From Paramarasmius palmivorus (taxonomy: Eukaryota > Basidiomycota > Agaricomycetes > Agaricales > Marasmiaceae): 64,000 nt of DNA. Numbering within the stretch: the stretch's first letter is position 1; each line of letters begins with the position of its first letter. The stretch lies in NCBI GenBank assembly GCA_037176845.1, contig JAYKXP010000015.1, forward strand, positions 800,219 to 864,218, in the 5' to 3' direction. A model generated the notes under the pieces. It ran no database searches. It saw only the letters and a list, made by a program, of their open reading frames with translations, and was not told the origin of the DNA. The translations under genes were made by a program, and so were the position numbers. Shown here piece by piece: positions 35,711-46,274 of the stretch.

Positions 35711-36459
35711 AGGTAGACAAACTCATCTCTCAGCCAACTCTCAGCTCATCCGATTCCCAGACCGCCGAGCTAGTACTCTAGCAAATATGTCCTCGGCATC
35801 TTGATCTAGTATCGCACTAGATGTCATCCCACTCTGTGCAAGTATAGACGCGGCACGCCGACACCGTTTCCTGCTTTCAGTCACCCGCGATAATCGGCAT
35901 CGAGGGCAGCGTCATTTGGGTCTGAAGTGTTTCACCATTCTCAAAGGTCGCTGTCAGGATTCTCAGTTGGCTTGCGAGGTATATCGGTCCTGCAGCGATA
36001 CTCCATCTAAAAATCCAAGCCGGGATGGAAGTTGGTTGCAGCTATAGCGCGTGTTCCGGAGCGGCTAGTTGAAGAGCACAAAGATATTGATTGTCTGAAC
36101 GTACTCTACACAGTCATTTGGATTTGGTGAAGGAAGAACATATGGTTTCGGAGGCGTTTGGATTCCGGACCGTAAGGACCAATACCATTGCGAATGCTTG
36201 TAAGTATGATCGCTTTGGGTAAGCCACAAGTCTGTCCAAAGTCTGTCTCAGTCGTAATACCGATATTGCCGCCATTTTAGTAGCCTGGCATGGGAGTATC
36301 TCGCGTGTGTGCAGTCTGTGGTGCGTCTCTTGCTATTCCTTCAACGATACTTTTGGACTTGACGCACCTATGATTAGGGCAGAAGTACAGTTCAATGAAT
36401 ACTGTGCGCCTCTTTGTAGCCGAGATATTGTCAGCGCTACGGTGAACGAGCTGTCTTAA
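35711..36459 (+). pseudogene. Cytochrome P450 relic
   Basis: Degenerate copy of exons 4 to 8 of the P450 at 29656-31600. It starts with the equivalent of VDKLISQ and keeps long matches to the LDVI and PAFSHPR segments. An EAFGFR / NTIANA equivalent of the I-helix can be made out near 36150-36195. The relic ends with the same terminal exon (SATVNELS then TAA 36457-36459). Several deletions and frame changes remove the K-helix and haem loop. Non-functional. Confidence 0.75.
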
Positions 36460-37093
36460 ATCTACGACTTTGGAGACGTAGTATACGCTCAACAACGGGC
36501 TCTTTTGTCGATCCTGTTCGGAGATAGCACAGGCCCAGCCTAAGAACTTCCCATAATCCGTACAAGTGGCAGTAAGTTCAAGTCGATGACAAACTACTCC
36601 AGTTTGGAACTTGATTTGACTATTTTTATCATCTTTGGGAATTCTAGCCATCGTGCTCGTACTACATTCACCCAGTCCAAGTTGCTTGCCACGTCGGACG
36701 TAGTAACTTTCGTTTGCCGTCTTCTGCCGTACTGACTATCATTCAGCCGACCTATGTTAGTGACCAGGTGCGAATATGTCCTCAAGATACCATGGGATCC
36801 GTGGTCGACGTCCATTCACCTTAGGTCTCAATATCTGAGTCTTCCTCGTCGACATTGAGATAGACCTCTCTGCTCTACCGCACATCGTTCGATTCGGATT
36901 AAGCAGGTCATCTCATATGATCGGCCCATTGTTCCTTGCGATAGGTACTTATGGCTAGGATCAATAGCTTGATGGGCGTGACGCCGAACATTGAGCAGAT
37001 GATTGCATATCTTGACGCTCGTACTTACATAGCACCCCATCGCTTTCTGCCGACCATGGATTTTCAGAACGTTCACACGTCAAAGACTTATAA
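36460..37093. other. Intergenic region
   Basis: Left part is duplicated P450 3' flank (compare 31601-31960). Right part is the promoter of the membrane protein gene, with CTTATAAATG at the ATG itself. No other gene seen. Confidence 0.35.
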
Positions 37094-39085
37094 ATGAGGA
37101 ATCGGGGAAGTGGCCTCGACTCTATCCGACCCTTCTCTGCGTCCATACAAGCTGATAGCGACAATCCAGACATTTCTCAAGTTAGGTATGTTCATACTCT
37201 GCGTGCACACGAGACACCGATGCCCTTTCAAGCTCGTGTCACCGATATCAGAGAGCATGTACTGATATATGTTTACTTAGATAAAGGGCAGCCCCTTCGT
37301 CCAATTAGTATGCCGTTTAATACTCTTTCCCGATCACTATCTGTGCCACCTACTGCAATCCAGTCTCGTTTCAAAGGTATCCGATCTCGTCCTCTGTCTC
37401 TGCCATCTTTCTCGCCTTATCCTCAGTCTCCCGGGGCTCGGTTCCAGCTTCCTTCTCCTTCAATCTCAGTGCCCGACACAAGTCCCACACGTATTGCTCG
37501 AGCATTAGAATATTCGGACAAATCGGCACTCTTCGCATCATGTGCAAAAATCACAGAAGACTCAGACAAGTATATGTGCCGACAATGGGAAGAAGAAATC
37601 CAAGTTCTACTCGTCTATGTGCGTTATACTCTAAAGTAGTCCGTAGACATGGTCGCTAATCTTGGGTAATAGGCAGGTCTTTTCTCTGCTGTTGCCACCG
37701 GGTTCGCAGTGGACTCCTTCAGAGATCTGCGACCCGATCCGCAAGGAAACTCACTGTCTACACGGCGGGGATCATCTTCCTTGAACCAAGTGACCGTACA
37801 AGCCAGCATACTGTACTTTCTCAGCCTTACGCTGAGCATCATAGCAGCGCTCGTATGCCTACTGTGCAAGCAGTGGATTAGCGAGTACAAAAGACCCCAC
37901 CCACCAATGCTCTCCAACTTGCAGAAGCTCGCTGCACGACAATCACGTTATGATGGTCTTGTGCAGTGGCATGTCCCAAATATTATCGCCTACATTCCAT
38001 TAATTCTCCAAATCTCCTCTTTATTCCTTTTCGCGGGAATTATCATTATGCTTCTGGACGTCAGCAAGGCGATGGCGATCATCGTTATGGTACCAACCAT
38101 CGGCGGATTGGTGTTGATTCTCATCTTCACCCTTCTGCCTCCCGTTCTCCTGTTTCTGGGTATATGGTTGCGTATCACGGGTGTTAAATCGACTTGGTTT
38201 GGACAATGTCCATTCAAAACACCCCTGGGATGGATGTTCACTAGGACGGTTCTATCGATGTGTCTATATTTCACTCCACAACGATCCGATGCACATGGTG
38301 ATATCGCGGCCATGAAACCGCATATAGGTTCCTTGAGCTGGACTATGTGTGATATCCCATTTTGCAGCGGGCCCCGGTACAGCGACAGCATCGTAAAATA
38401 CATCGCAGGAATATTTTCCTCGATCAGGAGCAGGACCCTCATTGAATTTTTGCGGCAATTGGACTGGTCTATCTCGTTGCAGGTCGTGAAAGAAGTGTTA
38501 AAATCGATGCAAACCTTGGATCCGGGGAGTGACAATCTGAATCACTCGGACGTAGAACGAGGGCGAATGGCATATCTGAATGGAGGGGCAGTACCGCTGG
38601 ATATGCTGGATGCATTTATCCAAGGTCTCGAACAAATTGATGACCCAGAGACCAAACTGCAAAAACGCGTCGTGGAGGTCTGTGCGATGCTACTTCGAAG
38701 AGGCGCACCGCCGAATAATGCCAAGATCAAGTTCTGTTTGCCGATTTGCGAGAAAATTATACGCGCAGCTCATGATGGCGGGGAACTCTACCAGGATCTC
38801 AAGCGATCCACAATCAGAATCCAAGAGTTCCTCTCGCACTCAGAACTTCTCGACCGGCTCACAGAAAAGTTGGTCAACAGAGGCGGAGGTACAAGAGGCA
38901 GAGGTACAAGACGACGACGTCTAGGGGCAATGAATGATGCCGACATGGATAGGAACGAAGAGGGAAGCGAAGCGGGAGTGGAACCAAAGGTAGGAGATAC
39001 TAAAGGGGCTCATGAAGCGAGGAGCGATGGAGAGAAGGCAGGAAACATCGAAGAATGGGGAAAGGATGAGGAGGTTGAAGAATAA
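37094..39085 (+). CDS. DUF6535-type membrane protein
   Basis: Two exons (37094-37618, 37673-39085) give 645 residues. After a Ser/Pro-rich N-terminal region, the segment WEEEIQVLLVYAGLFSAVATGF, split by the intron, LRPDP, LYFLSLTLSIIAALV and CKQWISEY matches the layout of the DUF6535 family of agaricomycete membrane proteins. About four membrane helices follow (roughly residues 235-260, 290-320 and 325-355 in addition to the first). The C-terminal 280 residues are soluble and helical, ending in a basic RGRGTRRRR patch and an acidic tail. The family's function is unknown; members are numerous in mushroom genomes. The exon 1 start is the first ATG of a long open exon; a later ATG is possible. 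Confidence 0.8.
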
Positions 39086-39095
39086 ATACTAATAA

Positions 39096-39535
39096 ATGAA
39101 TATGGGTGATAGTATGAACGACCGATTAGAATCGTTTTCGCGGTTGCACGATCGGGGTTCGGCAGATACTCACCCCGTTCTCGTTCTTGAGTTCGACTCT
39201 AAAATACTCGGGCGCAAATTAATCGATAAATCACGTCTCGATGTCATTCCCGAAGCAAAGCTCTGGAAGACAAGCGATTGTTGCCGCATGTAGTCAATGA
39301 GCTCTCGAGATCAAACACGAGTGATCCACAGGAGGTGATGGTACTAGCGTTCTTCCCAGCATCGCGTTACTTTGCCGCTTGGGCAGTTGTTACAGCGGTC
39401 AGGTTTAGGACCAACACCAACTCCAGTGGGGCGGGTGACTTGGGTATTGACGCAGAGAATGAGAATGAGAACCTTGTCGAAAGGAACGAAGAGATGCACG
39501 TTTGCGAGGAAGAGCAGAGGCGTGTATGTCCATAG
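39096..39535 (+). pseudogene. Solo C-terminal exon of a MYND gene, opposite strand
   Basis: RLESFSRL..., HPVLVLEFD, DKSRLDVI, then after a one-base deletion near 39262 a new frame with LPHVVNELSR, VMVLAFFPA and WAVVTAVRF. This is the third exon of the MYND family, closest to copy I (46275-46680). No N-terminal region or finger is attached. It follows the DUF6535 gene by 11 bases. Confidence 0.7.
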
Positions 39536-40639
39536 GTTGTCGACAGTCACATCTCTATGGGATATGACTTTTGTGTTCAGGAATATACCTGAACGGTGGA
39601 GTATGTGAGTCGTGTTCTCCGTCAGACTAGGAAGGAAGTAGTAGCGGACGTACTTTGACCCAAGCAGAACAGTAGATTTTTCGTCGGTGCTGGTCCATTT
39701 CATGTTCTTGTCATTGTATATAGGTTTCAAGGAAGTTAGAAAGCATACTTATCGATACCCTGAATCACTGACTTAAGCAGATCTTGGGCATAAGAAATAA
39801 TGGACCGACACAACGCTCATCCACGCTGCACTGATGTGGATGTAGATGTCAAGTATTTGCGACCTCGGAGAGGCGGGCATGTCAGCCCTGTCGTGCCATA
39901 TGATCTCTCCGATTCATTACGTCTTCTATCTGAGTTGAACTAGGACATTTCTGGATCCAATGGACGTTGGTCAGAGTATTGAGATTGAATGTCAGTTGAA
40001 TGTCAGTGTCATTCCAATTGTTAAGGTAGTTTGCCCGTTCCTTTTGTGTGGAACTCAGTGGTGTTCTGAGGCATCGTAAGAAGAAGCGGGGGGTAATTGA
40101 GGTCGAAAGAACTTACCCAAATACAAAGGCTTCCGAGTCTCGCGAGTCAGCGTGTTGTCATTGTATACTAGTAAGAACCACCGAACCTTTTCTTCCGATA
40201 GCTATAGATTCAGTCGGGTCCAATTCATCGGAGAGCTGAGCCCGTTTGTGCGCCCCTTCGGATATGCATGAGCGCAAAGTAGACGTGGAATCTCGAGGAA
40301 GCGTCGGTTGAGCTGACAGAGCGGAAGAGAACAACCGCCGGAAACACGCGTCTGATAAGATAAAAAGCAGTGCTCTACAGCATTTTCTTGTGCCTGCCTG
40401 ATTTATCCTCTTGACGTCGACGAGCTCCTTCTCCAACGCTTCTTCCATTTCATTTCCGTTTCCGGTGCCAGGTTCAGGTTCGAGCTTCCATCGATTGTTA
40501 CTTGGAACCTGGAAGACGATAAACGACAAGACAAGAGAAATTTTTAATTGACGAACACGAATCATTGGACAAGCGACGAACCCATAACCCAGTCGCCGAG
40601 CCAACACAACAACTTCAACACAACACCTCATCGCCACGC
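39536..40639. other. Promoter and upstream region of the kinase gene
   Basis: 40150-40639 is the stretch copied at 35151-35567. It contains a GATAAAAAGCAGTGC element (about 40357) that is also kept in the copy (about 35351), a candidate core promoter. The left part (39536-40100) has no gene. Confidence 0.4.
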
Positions 40640-43571
40640 ATGCTCTCAATCAAAAACGCTATTCTTCCTCAACCCCCGTCCTTCTCCAAAAAGAAAAACT
40701 ATACAGTTCACAAAGTTCTCGGCGAAGGTACATTTGGTAAAGTCGTACGAGCGACATGGCATGTTCCACCTGAACAGGTCGATGTTGCCGAACATGGTGC
40801 CTCCGCTTCTTCATCTCAACCTGTCACACCATCAAGGTCAAGACCGAGTACACCAAGACGTTCTAGTACACCAGCAGTGGGGAGTGGAGTGGAGAAGGAG
40901 GTTGCGTTGAAGATTATACCTAAGAAGAAGGTTAAAGGGAATGAAGCTAGTGTTTGGGGTGAGATGGAGGTGCTGAAGGGGCTGGATCATCCGAATATCG
41001 TACGTGTGTTATCTCCTGCACGTTCTCGTTCCCTTGCTAAAGCACACACAGGTCAAATTCTACGAATGGTTCGAATCTCGATCCAAATACTACCTCTCAT
41101 TCGAGCTCGCCATGGGCGGTGAACTCTTTGAACGTGTATTAGCCAGAGGAAAGTTCACAGAGAGAGATGCTAGAGGTGTTGTTAGGTGTCTATCCTGTTC
41201 TCTTTCTATATCTCGCACACAACTAAACAAACCACAGATCAATCCTCTCCGGCGTCAAATACCTCCACGACCACGACATCGTCCATCGTGATCTCAAGTA
41301 CGCCTTTCCCCATCTATACTGTCACTTTATATCCACTTCATTCCATACAGACCCGAAAACATCCTCTACCGGACCCCCGACGACGACTCCGATATCGTCA
41401 TCGCCGATTTCGGCATAGCAAAGCACCTACACTCGCCCGAGGAGCAGTTACATTCCCTGGCTGGGAGTATAGGCTACGTTGCTCCAGAGGTGTTGAGTAA
41501 TGAAGGTCATGGCAAGATGGTAGATGTTTGGAGTACTGGGTGTGTGTCTTTTTTTTGGGTTTTGTCTCTACTCTAAAGACCAAAGCTAACGCTCAAACAG
41601 GATAATCACATACGTCCTCTTATGCGGTTATTCACCGTTCAGATCCGAGGATATCAAGACGTTGATCAAGGAAACGACGGAAGCGAGGATAGAGTTTCAC
41701 GAGAGGTATTGGAGGAACGTCGGCGATGGTGGTGAGTGTGCCTCTATTTTTTTTGGTTTTGTTCCATCTGCGCTCGTTGGCCGTGCTACTGTGCCATCTT
41801 TTCTGGTCCTGCTTCGTGCTTCCGGGGCCAGCGTTGCTGCCTGATCGTCTCTGTCGGCAGCTGTCGCCTATATTCTCCGCTCCTTTTCCTTGTTCTCTTC
41901 TTCGCCAGATAGTTTGGTCTTCGTCATCGGGTAGATGGCAGTCTGGGCTTTATCTCCTAGCTGCCTTGCCTTGCTGAGGCTTCAACATCTTCACTCCTTT
42001 CTTCTTTGGTGTTTGCACTCACCGTCGCGGTGGTACGAAGAGCGTTTCTCTGGTCATCTCGGCACTGGAATGGTGTCTAGTTCGGCGATGTTTCCATCTT
42101 TTCTTGTCACAGCTGCTTCACGTTACCTTTCTTCACTGCGCTCGACACATCTGCTCGTCAGACTGTGTCTAGTCATTTATCTCTCGGTGGCTCGTGTTTG
42201 ATACGTCTATCTTTCCTCTCATCGTCCCTCGAGATGGAAGCGCGGGTTTTGCGTGCGTTGCTACCCCAGACCTGGGTCAGCTTTTGACTCTAGTGCGTTT
42301 TCTCGTGGCGCATCTTTTGATTTCTGTGTCTTGCTTGGCATTCTCCGGGGCCAGTCGTATGCTTTTGTGTATACAGATTTTTCTTCTCTGCCGGGGTATT
42401 TTGGCTTTCGTGCCACAGTACTTGATTTATCGGTCGGTTGCTTTTGTCTCTTTCTGTTTTTATTCCTTCCGTTGTCTACGCATGCGTCTGAACTGTAACT
42501 GACACGTCTTCATTACCCAGCTAAACAGTTCATTCGAACGCTCCTAAACCCAGATCCAGCAAAGAGACCTACGGCCGCTCAGGCTCTGGAAGATCCCGTA
42601 GGCTCTCTTTCTCTTCCTTCCACTTTACACTCTACTAACCCTTTCACAGTGGCTCAATCCACCAGAGGAATCATCTTCCACCGAAGACGTCGATATCTCC
42701 CAAGGCCTTCGGGAACATTTCGATCCCCGAGCAAGATGGAAATCAGCTATAGCTGGTGCTAGGGCGCTTCACAGGCTACGTACGCATTCGAGTAATTCAA
42801 GTGCGGGATGGAAGGCTAAAGACGGCGAGAAGGACAAGGAAAAAGATGGAACGACGGATGATGACGACGATGACGTTGGGTGGAGGAACTCTTCGCATTC
42901 TGGTTCAGGGTTGAGTTTAGGAGAAGGGCTGAGCGGTCCTGGTGGTACCGGGGGAGGTGCTGGAGGTGTTGATGAAGGCAAAGCAAAGTTGGGAGGTGAA
43001 GCAGGTCCAGGAGAGAACGTGAACGTTAGGGTGACTGCGCCTACTGAGGAGGTGGTGAATGAGAAGGAGAAGGTGGCAGGGAGAACGATTCCAATACCCG
43101 AGTCGTTGAGGCCTGGGCATCCGCAGAGTGCTTCACCGACACAGATGCAGCCTTCGACGCCGCCACCAACGGAGAAACCAGAGGAAGAGCAGGCTCAGTT
43201 GTCGCCACATACGTCACCACAGACATCCCCGAGACCAAGGGAGCTTTCAATGCCTGGGTCGTTTGATTTCGAGAACTATGGCCAGGACGACGAGCCGGTG
43301 TCTTCTTCGTCCTCGTCTTCCTACCCCGACAAGAGTGACAACAATACCAGCGATAAAGGCTCTGGGAGTTGGGGAGATATGCTCGCACGGTTGAGTTTGG
43401 GGCAACGACATGGGAACGGAAATGGGGATAGGAAGACGTGAGCACTCGTGTTGCTTCTTGTTTCTTGGATGGAAGGATGATGGATACGTATGTGTTTATA
43501 GAACGGTTGGGATAGTAGGAGCTGTTGTGTTGGTTGTGGGCGTAGGAGCGGGGGCTTGGTTGGGCACTTGA
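40640..43571 (+). CDS. CaMK-type serine/threonine protein kinase, possibly membrane-anchored
   Basis: Eight exons (40640-40999, 41052-41185, 41238-41297, 41351-41539, 41601-41731, 42521-42597, 42650-43437, 43502-43571) give about 602 residues. Kinase motifs: [10 protein letters not shown] (about 27-36), ALKII (Lys about 91), HRDLK-PEN (about 181-188, split by an intron), DFGIA (about 204), GSIGYVAPE (about 229), GYSPF and PDPAKRPTA. This pattern fits the calcium/calmodulin-dependent kinase group. A Ser/Thr/Pro insert (about residues 47-80) interrupts the N-lobe. The C-terminal 250 residues are low-complexity. Splicing the last intron adds a hydrophobic 18-residue segment ([18 protein letters not shown]); leaving it unspliced stops at 43441 without the segment. 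The fifth intron (41732-42520) is 789 nt. Confidence 0.85.
41732..42520 (+). other. 789-nt pyrimidine-rich intron of the kinase gene
   Basis: Bounded by GTGAGT and TTACCCAG and required to keep the kinase frame ([12 protein letters not shown]). It is more than ten times longer than the other introns of the gene and is strongly T/C-rich and A-poor throughout. Open frames inside (for example 41726-41977 and 42194-42502) reflect the composition and carry no domain. No terminal repeats were found by eye. Confidence 0.6.
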
Positions 43572-43663
43572 TTACAAGTTGACTCTTGGATAATAATGGG
43601 AGTAATGAGTAGTAACGGAACAATGGAAAGTAGTAAGTATTTATGTATCTCTATCGTCTACTC

Positions 43664-43739
43664 TATATCTATCTGTATCGCGGTGTCATTGTATACGTAC
43701 CGAGTAATACGATATCCGAACGGTTTTTGTTTGATACCA
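43664..43739. repeat. 76-bp direct repeat, left copy
   Basis: Starts TATATCTATCTGTATCGCGG and ends TTTGATACCA. Identical to 46053-46128 except one base (A/G at position 25). The two copies bracket the NTPase gene. Confidence 0.85.
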
Positions 43740-43897
43740 TCTCTAGTTGGGTAGCATACCTTGTAGTCTCCCCTAGGCAGACTCAATCACTCGTACCTCT
43801 GTCTAACATACTTACCTTACAGGAAACGAGTAACTCGTTTCCTGTTTTGGATCTTCAAACTTCAGGCGCTAAAGCTTTCTTTTCCCATACCGGCATC

Positions 43898-45848
43898 ATG
43901 ACCTCCACCGAAGAATCATATTTTCAAGACCCATCCAACTACCTCCAAACTCTTCATTCAACGGGTTGGAAGGAAGGGCACGCTGAAGAAAAGTACCGAT
44001 TTTGGAAACAGGCCTGGGACCAGCAAGAGGTGCCCAAACTTCTTCGTCCCGAAGAGTTCGCAGATGCTATGGCTGACCCATCATATCTGGCTGAAACATT
44101 TCCTACTTCAATCGAGGAAGTCCCTCAAGCTCTACTCCGAAACGAATACTGCAGAGTGTATGATTGGCTATGTGCCCTTGATCCAGACCCGCAGGCAGGT
44201 GGTATGCGAACGGCTCTCCCAATAACAGGACATCCCGGTACTGGTGAGCGACTGAAGCTGTTGGGCGTTGCTTTTTGAAGCTGATACCCAATATCTGGCA
44301 GGAAAAACTATCTTCAGAGAATACGTTCTATATCGTCGATGTATGGACCACAAACCCACCCTATATTTCGATGTTTTGCGACAGACCTTGTATCTGTTCC
44401 ATAAAGGCGGCGTGTTATTCGTGATCACTGGCAAGGAGAAGACCGATCATACTACCCTGAATCCTTTCAAACAGGATACATGGCTACTACTCGACGGACT
44501 CCGACCTGACTGGCCGATACCTGACGACCTTCTGCTGCCCGAAAGAAAACATCCCAAGATCGTATTCACAGCATCTCCATCTCTCGAAAGCGAATGGGAA
44601 AGGTGGCAGAGGTATCCAATGGACCTTCAGGTGGTGTACATGCAGGGTTGGAAGGATTATGAACTCCGATACGGGTGCGTGCATTGACCACATACATAAA
44701 TTTTACATCTGACGCCGCTTTTCAGGAGTGTTATATACCGTATGAAATGGACGGATGTCGCTCAACGGCTCCTCATAGTTGGCCCAATTCCCCGGCATCT
44801 CTTTAACCTAAAGCAGTACAAGACACAGACCGAGAGGATAGACCGGGCAATACGAGACCTCACAGTTGAGCATCTAAAACGTATCCAGGTGTCAGATGTC
44901 CTGTATGAGAGCTTTGGCGGCCCCAGAACCCCTCACCGCATTCAGTATATCAACCGGACAGATAACGAAGATGTTTGTGCAGCCCCGCGAACGTTCCTAC
45001 TCAGCGAACATGTTGCAAAGCAGATACGCCATCGCCTTGTCAACATCATCGTCCAGTCACGAGTCAATCTCATCGAAAAGTACTCCGGAGCGGGTCACGA
45101 AGCGAGCCTATACAGCTATTGCTATGAGGTACACATCTTGCGTCAACTAGCAGAAATGAATGCTGACTTCCAGGTGGACATGTACCGAATGGTCCGCCTT
45201 CCGGCCAAGCGTTCAACACCAACTACTTCTTCTGGTGGCCCAAAGAGGAACGCCAGACGAGGCAGGAAACGTTCAACACCATCCGGAAAGCCGTCTGCAG
45301 GACGAAAGAAACTGGAACCTCCATGGTATACGGCATACGGTCAACCTTCGAAGATGAAGGAGCTGCAGGACCTTCGGTCTTCGAGCGCCATGGAACCCGT
45401 CTCCTTTGTGATCAAGCCCATGGATGCTTTCATTTATGAACCTGGCCAGGTTGGCTGCATCCCGGTTCGAAGCCGTGTGCTATATGTTCCGCGTATACCC
45501 AACGAAACGCCAATCAATGCCTTTTATGTGGATGACAATGTATTATGGCTGTTGCAGCTGACAGTTGGTGCTAGTCATGTGGTCCGCCCTGGCCTCTTGT
45601 TCCTGAAAACTCGTTTCGAAGGGCTTCCGGATGATTGGAGACTCATCTTTGTTCAGCCCTACCAAACCTGCATGATGGTCCCTTATGAGCAGAGTGTTGC
45701 TCACATTCCATTCTTCCATCTATGTATTGCACCTGACGCTTTGGGACATCCTATTCCTAAAGTAGAGGCTAATCTGGATACAGATGAGCCGATGGTATCT
45801 GCAAATGATGATGATGATGATGAGGAGGAGGAGGAGGAGTCTGGATGA
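43898..45848 (+). CDS. P-loop NTPase of Crinkler/RHS-like type
   Basis: Three exons (43898-44243, 44302-44674, 44726-45848), 613 residues. The Walker A motif GHPGTGKT is formed only after splicing of intron 1, which cuts it in phase 1. It is followed by the IFREYVLYRR helix and, further on, LLLDG (Walker B-like region). This plan (about 110-residue leader, GxPGxGKT, then a large C-terminal region) is that of the NTPase module in fungal Crinkler and RHS-like proteins, linked to effectors and mobile repeats; that link is an inference. The later part has a basic patch (KRNARRGRKR) and the tail is a run of Asp and Glu. The region 43572-43897 between kinase and NTPase holds the left 76-bp repeat and nothing else. 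Confidence 0.65.
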
Positions 45849-46052
45849 TTCATCTCCTATTCCGCTGTACTCAGCCTAGATATGCAATCTTTCGAAAGAT
45901 TATTTGTGAACGCATGTCTGATAGTCCAGAGGTGGTGCACTGCTTGTGCTCTCGAGGCACAGAAGCATTCACGACTTCCAGGTGGACCACCTTCATCCTC
46001 TCTGCTCTATAGCGGAGATCCCAAGCTCGCGAAAGCGGTCGTAGAAGGCTTT

Positions 46053-46128
46053 TATATCTATCTGTATCGCGGTGTCGTTGTATACGTACCGAGTAATACG
46101 ATATCCGAACGGTTTTTGTTTGATACCA
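46053..46128. repeat. 76-bp direct repeat, right copy
   Basis: Second copy of the repeat at 43664-43739, 205 bases after the NTPase stop codon. The remaining 45849-46274 spacer shows no gene. Confidence 0.85.
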
Positions 46129-46274
46129 CCCATCACACGGTCGCAACTTCAGATAGATGGGCTGGTTCAGCTTTGCATGAAACTAGAATAGTTCGTGGCT
46201 TCGTTTGAAGAAAAAATTTCTTACTAATGTACAGGAAGGTCATATCTCGAGCACGATGTGGTATTTCTACAGTC

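Noticed and set aside
37186..37280. Possible extra intron in exon 1 of the DUF6535-type gene
   Set aside because: GTATGT and TTACTTAG look like splice sites, but joining them creates an immediate stop, while the unspliced frame stays open.
41726..42502. Several open frames inside the long kinase intron
   Set aside because: They arise from the T/C-rich composition (Phe/Leu/Ser-rich peptides) and have no domains; the region is needed as an intron to keep the kinase frame.
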